Part shown: piece after piece, positions 8,821 to 17,422 of the stretch
Layout: the number at the start of each line of letters is the position of its first letter
How positions within the stretch are numbered: position 1 is the first letter of the stretch
Program-made: the position numbers and the translations under genes
NCBI GenBank assembly: GCA_013203475.1
Contig: JABMNV010000058.1
Location: 1 to 54,171 of the forward strand
Length of the DNA stretch: 54,171 nucleotides
Reading direction: 5' to 3'
Origin: Acidobacteriota bacterium
GTDB taxonomy: Bacteria; Acidobacteriota; Vicinamibacteria; Vicinamibacterales; SCN-69-37
Notes under the pieces: generated by a model
The model's input: only the letters and a program-made list of their open reading frames with translations
What the model was told of the DNA's origin: nothing
Database searches by the model: none

Positions 8821-9048
8821 GTGGCAGCACATGGGGAAAGTGGAGTCGGCACGCCCGAGCACTTGTTCGACGCCGCGGGGTATGTGGGTTTCATCAGCGG
8901 CGCGCCGCAGTCGTGGTTCGACGTCACGGCCGATGGCCAGCGCTTCCTGATGCTCCGGCCGGTGGAGGCCAGTTCGTCCACGACGCCGCAACTCGTCCTC
9001 GTCCAGAACTGGTTCGAAGAACTCACGCGTCTGGTACCGGTGAAGTGA
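8821..9048 (+). pseudogene. C-terminal remnant of a kinase-propeller (STPK-PD40) gene
   Basis: Seventy-five codons read ESGVGTPEHLFDAAGYVGF, then SWFDVTADGQRFLMLRP, then QLVLVQNWFEELTRLVPVK and a stop. This is the usual ending of acidobacterial Ser/Thr kinases with a C-terminal WD40-like/TolB propeller. No kinase domain or earlier blades precede it in this frame. The intact kinase-propeller gene starts 57 bp downstream but ends differently (GDIWLVELGEMPSG), so this tail is not a simple repeat of it. Probably the leftover of a related gene removed by deletion or replacement. Confidence 0.65.
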
Positions 9049-9105
9049 CGATGGCCCTTTCCGGCGGCGCGCGCATCGACTTGCACCCCGGACTGCTAGG
9101 GTAAG

Positions 9106-11778
9106 ATGGGCCCACTCGAACCAATGATCGGCACCACACTCGGCCACTATCGGATTCTGCGTCTGGTCGGCAAAGGCGGAATAGGCGAGGTGTATGCCGC
9201 CGAAGACCTGACGCTGGATCGGACGGTGGCCCTCAAGGTGCTGCCCGACTCGGTTGCGGTCACCGACGACGACCTCGACCGCTTCGAGCGGGAAGCCAAG
9301 GCGGTGGCCTCCCTCAATCACCCGGGCATCGTGACGCTGCACTCGTTCGAGAAGGAAGGCGACACCCGCTTCATCACCATGGAGTTGGTCGAGGGCGACC
9401 CGCTGTCGTCGAAGATTCCCTCGGGCGGCTTCCCGTTCGACACGTTGCTCGGGATGGCGGTCGAAATCGCGGATGCGGTCAGTACGGCGCACGAACGCGG
9501 CATTACCCATCGCGACTTGAAGCCCGCCAATGTGCTCGTGACGCCGCAAGGCCACGTGAAGATCCTCGACTTCGGTTTGGCCAAGCTCCACGAACCCGAG
9601 GGACTCGCCGACGAGCAGCCCACGCGGCAACTCACGGGCGAAGGCAGAATCGTGGGCACGGTGGCCTACATGTCGCCCGAGCAGGCCGAAGGCCGGGCGG
9701 TTGACTATCGAACAGACATCTTTTCGCTTGGCATGATGCTCTATGAGATGAGCACGGGCCAGCGGCCGTTTCAGAGCGACACCAGCTTGTCGGTGTTGTC
9801 GGCCGTACTCAGGGATCAGCCTCAGCCAGCCACCGAACTCAATCCGGCCCTGCCTGGCGCGTTCGCCAGACTCATCAAGACCTGTCTGCGCAAAGACCCG
9901 GAACGCCGCTACCAGAGCGCCAAGGATCTGCGGAATGAACTCCAGACGTTGAAGGAAGAACTGGACTCGGGTGAACTCGCCCGCCCGGCGTTTGTCCTGG
10001 CCTCCTCATCGCACGGCCGCTGGCCCTTCATCGTCGGGGGACTGGGCCTTGTCGCCATCGTCGCCATTGTTGCCGCCCTCTGGCGCCCGAACTCCACCGT
10101 TGCCCCCCTGCCAACGCTGCAGCATCTCCAGCTCACGTCGGCGTGTGGCGTCGAAAACGAGCCGTCGCTGTCTCCCGATGGCAGGTGGTTCGTCTTTGTG
10201 TCTTCCGCAGACGGAAATAAGGACATCCAACTGCAGAGTGTGGGTGGACAGACGAGGATCAACCTCACCAGCGACTCGCCTGCAGCAGACACCGCACCGG
10301 CATTTTTGCCCGATGGTGAGCACATCGCCTTTCGTTCGGAGCGCGACGGCGGCGGCATTTTCATCATGGGACGGACGGGCGAAGCACCCAGGCGGATCAC
10401 ATCAAAAGGCTTCAACCCGGCCTGGTCGCCGGACGGCAGCCAACTGGTGTTCGACACAGCCACGTTCGGCATCGCAACGAGCCGAGGTAGCCTCAGCGAA
10501 CTGCGGCTCGTCCAGATTGACACCGGACAGGTGACGACCCTGACAGAGCTGGACGCGTCGAATCCGGCCTGGTCTCCGAATGGGCGCTTTGTCGCGTTCT
10601 GGGGCATGGGCCGGACTCCAAGTGGAACCGAGACGTCGAGTATCAGAGACCTGTGGGTGATACCGGCGTCAGGCGGCGAACCGTGGCGTGTCACCGACGA
10701 TCCGGCCGTCGATTGGAGTCCGATGTGGAACACGGACGGTTCGTTCCTGTATTTCGTCAGCGACCGGGGGGGCAGCATGAACCTCTGGCGTCTGCCGATG
10801 CATGCCGACACGGGATTACCGGCGGGCAGCGCCCAGCCCGTGACGACCCCGGCCGGCTACGCCGGCCGCGCCCACATGTCTGCGACTGGCACGCACGTGG
10901 TCTACGAATCGCTGTCAGCAAGCGGAAACATTTACCGCGCGGCATTCGACGCGGCACGCGCGACCATTGGACCTCCCACCGCGGTCACGACTGGATCGCG
11001 AGCCTTCCGATTCGTCGATCCCTCGCCTGATAGCAAACTGCTGATCCTTGGCACGGGCTTCCTGCAACAGGAAGATCTGTTCATCAGCGCCGTCGATGGG
11101 GCCGGACTGCAGCAACTGACCACCGACGGTTTCTATGATCGCTGGCCCCACTGGTCACCCGACAGCGCAGCGGTGGCGTTCTATTCGAATCGAAGTGGGA
11201 AGTACGAAATCTGGACCACGACGACGGGCGGGCAGCTCAGCCAGATCACTGACGTGGCAGACTTTTCTCCTCTGTACCCACGCTGGTCCACGGATGGAAC
11301 GCGGATGACGTTTACCGACGTCACCAATCGCCGGGCCGTTGTCATGTTCGACCCCCGAACACCCTGGAAGGACCAGACCCAGGACATCCTTCCGACCCCG
11401 GCCGACGACGGCTCCTATCTGGCTGGCCCCGGCGTGCAATGGTCACCCGACGGAACCAAACTTGCTGGGTCTGTCAACGGAATTGTGACCATCTACGACA
11501 CGGTCAGTCGGCAGTATCAGTCCTTCGGCGACGTGCAGGGGGCGGTCTTCGCATGGCTGCGGGATGGGCGTCTGTTCATCGGTCCGTCGGAGGCGCCCCG
11601 CCTGCTGGATCCGGCGACAGGCGCGGTGCGCGCGCTGGCCGGGTCACCGTTCAGCTCCGGCGGCGGACAGCAATACTTCCGGCTCAGTCACGATGAGCGC
11701 TCCGTGTACTTCCCGGTGTCGCGGGACGAGGGCGACATCTGGCTCGTGGAACTGGGGGAAATGCCGTCCGGGCGTTAG
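9106..11778 (+). CDS. Membrane Ser/Thr protein kinase with C-terminal WD40-like (PD40/TolB) propeller
   Basis: An 890-residue Hanks-type kinase. The Gly loop GKGGIGEVY, ATP-binding Lys44 (VALKVL), catalytic HRDLKPANV (Asp137), DFGLAK (Asp155) and GTVAYMSPEQAEG are intact, so the kinase should be active. A single transmembrane helix lies at about residues 306-327. After it come PD40/TolB-like blades such as SLSPDGRWFVFVSS, PAWSPDGSQLVF, PHWSPDSAAVAFYS and VQWSPDGTKLAG, predicted outside the membrane as a sensor. Translation may start at the ATG at 9106 or at 9124 (MIGTTLGHYRIL). The sulfatase gene follows after only 6 bp, suggesting co-transcription. Confidence 0.93.
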   Translation: MGPLEPMIGTTLGHYRILRLVGKGGIGEVYAAEDLTLDRTVALKVLPDSVAVTDDDLDRFEREAKAVASLNHPGIVTLHSFEKEGDTRFITMELVEGDPLSSKIPSGGFPFDTLLGMAVEIADAVSTAHERGITHRDLKPANVLVTPQGHVKILDFGLAKLHEPEGLADEQPTRQLTGEGRIVGTVAYMSPEQAEGRAVDYRTDIFSLGMMLYEMSTGQRPFQSDTSLSVLSAVLRDQPQPATELNPALPGAFARLIKTCLRKDPERRYQSAKDLRNELQTLKEELDSGELARPAFVLASSSHGRWPFIVGGLGLVAIVAIVAALWRPNSTVAPLPTLQHLQLTSACGVENEPSLSPDGRWFVFVSSADGNKDIQLQSVGGQTRINLTSDSPAADTAPAFLPDGEHIAFRSERDGGGIFIMGRTGEAPRRITSKGFNPAWSPDGSQLVFDTATFGIATSRGSLSELRLVQIDTGQVTTLTELDASNPAWSPNGRFVAFWGMGRTPSGTETSSIRDLWVIPASGGEPWRVTDDPAVDWSPMWNTDGSFLYFVSDRGGSMNLWRLPMHADTGLPAGSAQPVTTPAGYAGRAHMSATGTHVVYESLSASGNIYRAAFDAARATIGPPTAVTTGSRAFRFVDPSPDSKLLILGTGFLQQEDLFISAVDGAGLQQLTTDGFYDRWPHWSPDSAAVAFYSNRSGKYEIWTTTTGGQLSQITDVADFSPLYPRWSTDGTRMTFTDVTNRRAVVMFDPRTPWKDQTQDILPTPADDGSYLAGPGVQWSPDGTKLAGSVNGIVTIYDTVSRQYQSFGDVQGAVFAWLRDGRLFIGPSEAPRLLDPATGAVRALAGSPFSSGGGQQYFRLSHDERSVYFPVSRDEGDIWLVELGEMPSGR

Positions 11779-11784
11779 TGGTCG

Positions 11785-13290
11785 ATGCCGCACACGACAC
11801 CCCGACGCGACTTTCTGAGATGCCTGGGTCTGGCCGGCGCCGGGTTGGCCCTGCCAAGGTGGAACACGGCCGCCGCCTATTCACGACAACGACCACCGAA
11901 CTTCGTCGTCATCTACATGGACGACATGGGCTACGCCGACCCGGCCATCTACGGCGGGGCGCCCGGCACGACCCCCCACATCGATCAGTTGGCCGCCGAC
12001 GGCATGCGGTTCACCAACTTCTATGTGACCCAAGCCGTGTGCAGTGCGTCGCGCGCGGCCCTGCTCACCGGCTGCTACTCGAATCGCGTTGGCGTGCTCG
12101 GCGCCCTTGGTCCAAACGCCTCGACCGGTCTCGACCCTGACGAAGACACGATCGCCGACGTGCTCAAACGCCGGGGCTACGCCTGCGGGGCCTTCGGCAA
12201 GTGGCACCTTGGCGCCCATCAGCCCTACCTGCCACTGCAGCAGGGCTTCGACGAATACTTCGGTCTGCCGTACTCAAACGACATGTGGCCTGTCGATCAC
12301 GACGGCACGCCCATCACGCCAAACATGCAGCGCGATCCTGATGACACGCGCATCCATCGGGGCTACTGGCCCCCGATGCACTTGATTGAGGGCAACGAGA
12401 AGGCGCAGGAAGTGAAAGACTTCTCCGACCAGGACTCGCTAACGACGCTCTATACCGAACGCGCCGTTCGCTTCATCAACACCCACAAAGACGAACCGTT
12501 CTTCCTCTACGTGCCACACAGCATGGTGCATGTGCCACTCGGAGTATCGGACAGATTCCGAGGCAAGAGCGGACGGGGCATGTTCGCAGACGTGATGATG
12601 GAGATCGACTGGTCGGTGGGCCAGATTCTCGAGACCTTGAAATCCCATAACCTCGAAGACGACACGGTCGTCATCTTCACGTCAGACAACGGCCCATGGC
12701 TGAACTTCGGCAATCACGCCGGCAGCGCAGGGCCTCTTCGCGAAGGCAAGGGAACGATGTGGGAGGGTGGATGCCGCGTGCCCGCCATCGTCCGATGGCC
12801 CGGTCAGATTCCTGCAGGAACCGTGTGCGATCGAATCGCCTCGACGATCGACATCCTGCCAACCATTGCCGCCATCGCCGACGCGCCGCTGCCCGAGCGC
12901 CGTATCGACGGCGTGAACATTCTTCCGCTGCTGCAGGGCGACCCCGATGCGAATCCGCGTGACGTCTTCTGGATGTACTACGGACAAACGCTCACGGGCG
13001 TCCGTCAGGGGCCGTGGAAACTGCAACTCCCCCACAACGCGCGGACCTACGAGGGGCATACGCCGGGTTGGGATGGCATTCCCGGGAGAACTGGAACGCT
13101 GAAAGTCGAGCTGGGTCTGTACAACCTCGAAGACGACATTGGCGAGACCATCAATCTGGTGAACGAGCATCCCGACATCGTCGAGCGTCTGCAGCGCATT
13201 GCCGATGAGGCCAGGGCCGATCTGGGTGACACCGGCGCACCGGGACCGGGAGTGCGGCCACCGCGCCGGGTCCCGCCGCCCGGCAGATAG
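11785..13290 (+). CDS. Exported Cys-type sulfatase
   Basis: A 501-residue sulfatase (alkaline-phosphatase superfamily). It has a twin-arginine-type N-terminus (RRDFLRCLGLAGAGLALP), the metal-binding start NFVVIYMDDMGYADP and the signature CSASRAALLTGCY with Cys86 as the residue converted to formylglycine. GKWHLG and FTSDNGPW are further family motifs. The Cys-type site needs a maturase, and the next gene is an anaerobic-type maturase that is truncated. The substrate is unknown; similarity is to the arylsulfatase A-like group. It follows the kinase-propeller gene after 6 bp. Confidence 0.93.
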   Translation: MPHTTPRRDFLRCLGLAGAGLALPRWNTAAAYSRQRPPNFVVIYMDDMGYADPAIYGGAPGTTPHIDQLAADGMRFTNFYVTQAVCSASRAALLTGCYSNRVGVLGALGPNASTGLDPDEDTIADVLKRRGYACGAFGKWHLGAHQPYLPLQQGFDEYFGLPYSNDMWPVDHDGTPITPNMQRDPDDTRIHRGYWPPMHLIEGNEKAQEVKDFSDQDSLTTLYTERAVRFINTHKDEPFFLYVPHSMVHVPLGVSDRFRGKSGRGMFADVMMEIDWSVGQILETLKSHNLEDDTVVIFTSDNGPWLNFGNHAGSAGPLREGKGTMWEGGCRVPAIVRWPGQIPAGTVCDRIASTIDILPTIAAIADAPLPERRIDGVNILPLLQGDPDANPRDVFWMYYGQTLTGVRQGPWKLQLPHNARTYEGHTPGWDGIPGRTGTLKVELGLYNLEDDIGETINLVNEHPDIVERLQRIADEARADLGDTGAPGPGVRPPRRVPPPGR

Positions 13291-13321
13291 ATGGCATACT
13301 GCGGCCGTTCAGCCGTTTCAC

Positions 13322-13951
13322 ATGATGACCAAGCCGTCCGGGCCGCTCTGCAACTTGGACTGCAAGTACTGCTTCTACCTTGAGAAGGAACGGCTGTATC
13401 CCGGCACCACCGACTGGGGTATGTCAGACGAAGTGCTCGAGTCGTTCATCCGGCAGCACATCGAAGCCCATGCGCAGCTACCCGTCGTCTCATTCGCATG
13501 GCAGGGCGGAGAGCCGACGCTGCGTGGCGTTGAGTTCTTCGAACGCGTTGTCGCCCTTCAGCAGCAGTATGCCGAAGGCCGAGAGATCGAGAATGCCATT
13601 CAGACCAACGGTATTCTGATCGACGACGAGTGTCGCACGTTCCTGGCGGAGCACAAGTTCCTGGTCGGTCTGTCAATCGATGGTCCCGAGGCCCTGCACG
13701 ACCGCTATCGCGTGGATCGTGGTGGCCAGCCGACGTTTCGTGACGTCATGCGCGCGCTCGAACTCTTGAAGAAGCACAAGGTGGCGTTCAACACGCTGAC
13801 GGTCGTCAATCAGGAGAACGTTAAACACCCACTTGAGGTCTATCGCTTCCTTCGCGAGACCGGAAGCGGGTTCATCCAGTTCATCCCCGTCGTGGAACGC
13901 GCAGCCGAAGTGCCGTCGCCGATAGGTCGTATTGCGTGGCTGTTCCGGTGA
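13322..13951 (+). pseudogene. Truncated radical-SAM sulfatase maturase (anSME type)
   Basis: The frame from ATG 13322 reads MMTKPSGPLCNLDCKYCFYL, with the radical-SAM cluster motif CNLDCKYC, then FAWQGGEPTL, AIQTNG and VGLSIDGPEALHDRYR, all typical of anaerobic sulfatase-maturating enzymes that convert Cys to formylglycine. The match continues to GFIQFIPVVER and then breaks off into an unrelated tail, giving about 209 residues against roughly 370-430 for the family. The C-terminal SPASM cluster domain is missing. It lies 31 bp after the sulfatase. An IS30-like fragment begins 59 bp after the stop, so insertion and decay are the likely cause. Confidence 0.82.
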
Positions 13952-14010
13952 CATAACGGAGGCGTACTCAATGGGTCGCTGCACCGTGACAGGAGGAGAA
14001 GAGGTCACCG

Positions 14011-14178
14011 ATGCAGCGATCCGCATTGACCGCCAGTGAAGAAACCGAGTTCTGGATCCGATGGAAGCGCGGCGAGTCGGTCCCGGCGATTGGGCGTCCC
14101 GGCTCCACTGGCGGCGGTTCCTCCTATGTGGACCCGGCCGCGACCGGTGTCACACATGCGCAGGGCGTCAAATCCTGA
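14011..14178 (+). pseudogene. IS30-family transposase N-terminal remnant
   Basis: A 55-codon frame begins after an aggaggag ribosome site and reads LTASEETEFWIRWKRGESV then PAIGR, which resembles the N-terminal helix-turn-helix of IS30-family transposases. Similarity becomes blurred after the GR and the frame stops at 14178. The DDE catalytic domain is absent and no terminal inverted repeats were found. It directly follows the broken sulfatase maturase. Confidence 0.55.
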
Positions 14179-14295
14179 AACGGCCAGGTCGTCCTCGTGT
14201 GGGTTGCGCCAATCTAAGTCAACCCTAGTGGGCCGCTGAGGGCCCAGACATCTCTAAATATCCCGGCACGCAATCGCGCCACCATGACCTCGTAG

Positions 14296-14460
14296 AAGTG
14301 TGGCACCCCTCGCACGCTCGGCATCACCGGACTGTTCGTCGTTCTGACGTGGCTCATGACGTGGCCTATCAGTTTCCATCCCGCCAGCTTCCAGATGGCC
14401 GGAGGCACTGATGCCAGCCTCTACATGTGGACGATCGGCCGCCTCGCCCCTCCAGCACGC
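14296..14460 (+). pseudogene. N-terminal remnant of a polytopic membrane protein (GT39/ArnT-like style)
   Basis: After a stop at 14293, the frame reads ITGLFVVLTWLMTWPISFHP then GGTDASLYMWTIGRL. This hydrophobic helix plus Asp-containing loop looks like the N-terminus of bacterial dolichyl-phosphate-mannose/ArnT-type membrane glycosyltransferases. No ATG precedes the segment in frame and similarity ends near 14450. The rest of 13952-14563 contains nothing I can identify besides this and the IS30 remnant. Confidence 0.4.
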
Positions 14461-14563
14461 CCCGCGTTCGGGCCTGACGACGGTACCAGCCAAGGACCGG
14501 TTGAACCCAAGGACGTTATGTCTTGCGGCAGCCCCTTCATACGGCCTATCGACGTCCTGGCCG

Positions 14564-15685
14564 TTAAGCTTTTGTCGACTTCAGATGCCCCGGCACCCAG
14601 GGCGTCGTCGTTCGTTTGGCCCACCAGGCCGCGGCCCAGTACAGCATGGCGGTAAACGCCACGTAGGCCAGGCTCCATTCTTCGATAGTCATCGAACGCT
14701 TCCAGGCCGTACTGAAGAATCCATAGGCCAGTTCCACGTGTATCCAATACACGAACAGCGACGTGCGGCCGAAGGTGAGGACCGGCCCCCACCACCGAGT
14801 CATCCTTTGGGCGCCTGGCGTCTCTAGCAGCCACCAGGTCGCGGCAAGCGCGACCATCATTATTCCGTTTCGACTGACAAAGTAGGAGAACGTTGACCCG
14901 CCTTGCGACGCTGGAGTCAGTGACGGCAGAGACGAGCCGAGGAATCCGGCGGCGATAACACCCAACCCGGCGAGCGCCAGGAGCGCATGAAATAGAGGCT
15001 CCCGACTGGCCGCGCGAGGTTGCACAAGCCAGACGCCTACGGCGGCCCCGACCAGCACGTAGGCCAACCAGGGAAAAATGGTAAACACGCCCCACCCGCC
15101 GTTCGGCCGGATGTAGGCCTCAAGTCGCAGGTGCGGCATTGTGGGCCACCCCCACTCGCGTGAGAGCGGCGTCAGCAGCACAATGGCGCCGGCGGGAAGC
15201 AGGAGCCAAGCGAGCCGTCGCGTCAGCCGTGCTGAACGGCCCCAACACCACGCGGCGACCACCAGCCCCAGGCCGAGAATGTTCAGGATGTCGGGTTTGA
15301 AGATGCTGTCGATCCGGGCCCACGGGTTCAAGATGAAGGACTGCAGACGGAACAGGTGGGCGATCACGAAGATCTGCCAGCCACGTTTCTGGAGCGCCCA
15401 CGCAGCCTCGCGGCTTGAGCGCCCTTTTCTGGCGTGTGAGGCAGCTGCCAGAGGCACCGCGACACCGGCCAGGAACAGAAAGAGCGGCGCTGCCCATCCT
15501 CCGATGTATGCCAGCGTGGCAAAGACGGTGCGGGCGCGTTCGGGGTCGGCGTTCCAGGCATCGACCGTGTGCCATTCGATCATGAAAAGCACGGCGATGC
15601 CGCGGAGCCAGTCTATGTAGGCGCGGCGTATGGGGGCCGGCTGTCCGGGTGTGGGAAACTCGCGGGAGTCAAGCGAGTTTTCCAT
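14564..15685 (-). CDS. DUF1624/heparan-alpha-glucosaminide N-acetyltransferase-like membrane protein
   Basis: A 373-residue polytopic membrane protein with about ten hydrophobic helices. The opening RRAYIDWLRGIAVLFMIEWH has the conserved Arg-Asp and His of the DUF1624/HGSNAT-like acyltransferases, which move acyl groups across membranes onto sugars. APLFLFLAGVAVPLA and HVELAYGF are further matches. The substrate is unknown. It is the last gene before the right-hand 18-bp repeat and is read toward the relic zone. Its start ATG at 15685 lies in a 164-bp gap that holds that repeat. Confidence 0.8.
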   Translation of the reverse strand: MENSLDSREFPTPGQPAPIRRAYIDWLRGIAVLFMIEWHTVDAWNADPERARTVFATLAYIGGWAAPLFLFLAGVAVPLAAASHARKGRSSREAAWALQKRGWQIFVIAHLFRLQSFILNPWARIDSIFKPDILNILGLGLVVAAWCWGRSARLTRRLAWLLLPAGAIVLLTPLSREWGWPTMPHLRLEAYIRPNGGWGVFTIFPWLAYVLVGAAVGVWLVQPRAASREPLFHALLALAGLGVIAAGFLGSSLPSLTPASQGGSTFSYFVSRNGIMMVALAATWWLLETPGAQRMTRWWGPVLTFGRTSLFVYWIHVELAYGFFSTAWKRSMTIEEWSLAYVAFTAMLYWAAAWWAKRTTTPWVPGHLKSTKA

Positions 15686-15815
15686 AACCCGACACCCAGC
15701 CCCTTATTTGGCGATCGTAAACGATGTCACGAAGTCGAGGGACCAAGACATGGAGGTGCCATCTTACATTGATGATGGGGGATGGGGGATTGAGGTGCCG
15801 CCACGTCGTGGGCCT

Positions 15816-15833
15816 GCCCGAGGAGCCAAATTC
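15816..15833 (+). repeat. Direct repeat copy 2 (att-like copy of tRNA-Asn end)
   Basis: gcccgaggagccaaattc is identical to 6044-6061 at the tRNA-Asn 3' end and has the same orientation. The bases on both sides differ from the tRNA locus and no tRNA body is present. It lies 17 bp outside the end of the amidohydrolase gene. Confidence 0.9.
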
Positions 15834-15849
15834 CGCCAAAACGACAAGC

Positions 15850-17265
15850 CTAGCGGACCAGGGCGTCCAGCTCTCCGCGATCCAGGAAGTTACCCTTCGA
15901 CACCACCGCCACGACCGTGCGTGAGTTCGTGATGTCGTCAAGCGGGTTGGCGGACAGCAGCACCAAGTCCGCGAGGTAGCCCTCGGCCACCGCACCCATC
16001 TCCGACTCAAGGCCGAAGAACTGGGCTGGCCGGACCGTAGCGGCTTCCAGGGCCTCAAGCGGCGTCAGGCCAGCCCGCACGAGCATCTCCAACTCGCTGT
16101 GAAGACTGTAGCCGGGCGCGGCGAAGCCGATGGGCGTGTCGGTGCCGGCACCGATTGGCACGCCGGCCCTGTGCATCAGCTGCACCAGGTGGAGGCTCCA
16201 GACACCGAAGGTGTCGTCGCCCGGCGATGCCCCTCGTCGCTGTTCCGTTGTCGCGCGCCATTCGGCCTGCACGTCGGCGGGCAGCTTGTTCAGGAGGGCA
16301 TCCCAGTCTGGCCGGTCGAAGGGTGGCTGCAGCGCGGTCGCGTTCAACCGCAGTGTCGGCACCTGAATGGTCGACGACATCGACGCGATGACGGACGCGC
16401 ACTCGGCCTCGTCGTAGGCGGCGACGGCCGCGAGCCGCTGAAGACTGTGAAGTCGCGATCGCAGATTCGCGCCGGGACTGCCATCGGGGTTCGTCAACAG
16501 GCGACGACGTTCTGCCAAGAGGGCCTCGGGGTTCGCGGCGCAGTCCATTTCGATGTTGCGAAGGTGTTCGAGAGACTGGACACGCGGTCCCACGTCACGG
16601 GCCCGCATCGAGAGCGGAACGTGGCCGTCCATGGGAAGACCACGCGCCTCGGCTTCCTCGACCAGGGCCTCGAAGACGTCGGGCGTGACCATCTCGTAGA
16701 TCTTCAGAAAGTCCACGCCGCTGTCGGCCAACCGAGCGACGCTTGCGCGCGCGGTCTCCACATCCGGATTCGCGATCCCCAGGAGCGGTCGGTTCTGCCC
16801 GTCGTAGACGACGTCCTTCCCGTCGAGGAGTGGGCCGGCGAAGAAGACGCGCGGCGCGGTCGCGCCCTGGGCGCGCATGGGCTCAACTGCAGCGAGGACT
16901 TGATCGAGGGGCCCTCCGGTGTCCCGGATGCTCGTGATGCCGTGGTTAAGGAAGAGACCCGGCATCGCGTCCGTCAAGCGCGCGTCGTAGGTCAGGTGCG
17001 CGTGGAAGTCCCAGAGTCCAGGGATGAGGTATCGACCCGTTCCGTCGACGTTCTCAGTCGCCTCGACGACTTCGTCTGAATCGACCACGGCCGTGATTCT
17101 GCCGTCGCGCACGAGCACGGTCCGACCCTCGCGGACGCCCGTGGCCGCATCGATCACGGTCACATTGCGGATGGCCAGATCGGCCGTCTGGCCGTCGGCG
17201 CTGCAGGCAGAGAGCGAGCAGACAACAGCGAGTGTCAGAGCGAGCGAGGTCGATCGTGTGGTCAT
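15850..17265 (-). CDS. Exported lipoprotein amidohydrolase
   Basis: A metal-dependent hydrolase of the amidohydrolase superfamily, 471 residues from ATG 17265. The N-terminus MTTRSTSLALTLAVVCSLSA is followed by Cys, a lipobox (LSAC), so it is probably a membrane-anchored lipoprotein. Metal-site motifs are visible: DFHAHL, DFLKIYE (candidate carboxylated Lys), DGHVPLS, SLEHLRN and GAGTDTP. The C-terminal GYLADLVLLSANPLDDI is the usual closing strand of this group. Similar proteins are often imidazolonepropionase- or prolidase-like peptidases, but the substrate cannot be told. A longer frame start at 17298 is possible but less likely given the signal. Confidence 0.9.
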   Translation of the reverse strand: MTTRSTSLALTLAVVCSLSACSADGQTADLAIRNVTVIDAATGVREGRTVLVRDGRITAVVDSDEVVEATENVDGTGRYLIPGLWDFHAHLTYDARLTDAMPGLFLNHGITSIRDTGGPLDQVLAAVEPMRAQGATAPRVFFAGPLLDGKDVVYDGQNRPLLGIANPDVETARASVARLADSGVDFLKIYEMVTPDVFEALVEEAEARGLPMDGHVPLSMRARDVGPRVQSLEHLRNIEMDCAANPEALLAERRRLLTNPDGSPGANLRSRLHSLQRLAAVAAYDEAECASVIASMSSTIQVPTLRLNATALQPPFDRPDWDALLNKLPADVQAEWRATTEQRRGASPGDDTFGVWSLHLVQLMHRAGVPIGAGTDTPIGFAAPGYSLHSELEMLVRAGLTPLEALEAATVRPAQFFGLESEMGAVAEGYLADLVLLSANPLDDITNSRTVVAVVSKGNFLDRGELDALVR

Positions 17266-17327
17266 GGTCGAGCACCTCAGGAGGAAGGGACGGCTCAACC
17301 TACGGGAATGCGAATACGGAATGCAAG

Positions 17328-17348
17328 TGACGCGAGTGTCTCGCGTCA
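17328..17348. promoter_or_regulatory. Perfect palindrome in divergent promoter region
   Basis: The arms tgacgcgag and ctcgcgtca (17328-17336 and 17340-17348) are exact inverted repeats around tgt. The site lies between the divergent amidohydrolase and the 17423 gene, so a regulator-binding operator is more likely than a terminator. No T-run follows in either direction. Confidence 0.55.
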
Positions 17349-17422
17349 GACGTTTGCCAGCATATTTCGAAGCGCGGCGCTCACGTCAGCGATAGTTTTC
17401 CGCCCTCGCCGCTTCTGCCGTC

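Larger units (their letters stand above)
6044..15833. mobile_element. Putative tRNA-Asn-integrated genomic island (decayed)
   Basis: The segment runs from the 3' end of tRNA-Asn to an 18-bp exact direct repeat of that end, with 9,772 bp between matching positions. Contents are an Asp-box protein, the tail of a kinase-propeller gene, an intact kinase-propeller gene, a sulfatase, a truncated sulfatase maturase, an IS30-like N-terminal remnant, a membrane-protein remnant and an acyltransferase-like gene. Most fragments in this part of the window are concentrated here. No integrase or excisionase gene was seen, so the element would be immobile or its integrase was lost. The boundary repeat is observed; the island reading is inferred. 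Confidence 0.6.

Noticed and set aside
14178-14295. IS30 terminal inverted repeat pair around the remnant
   Set aside because: No matching ends could be found on either side.
6062-15815. Integrase or excisionase for the tRNA-Asn island
   Set aside because: No tyrosine or serine recombinase motifs were seen in any frame inside the block.
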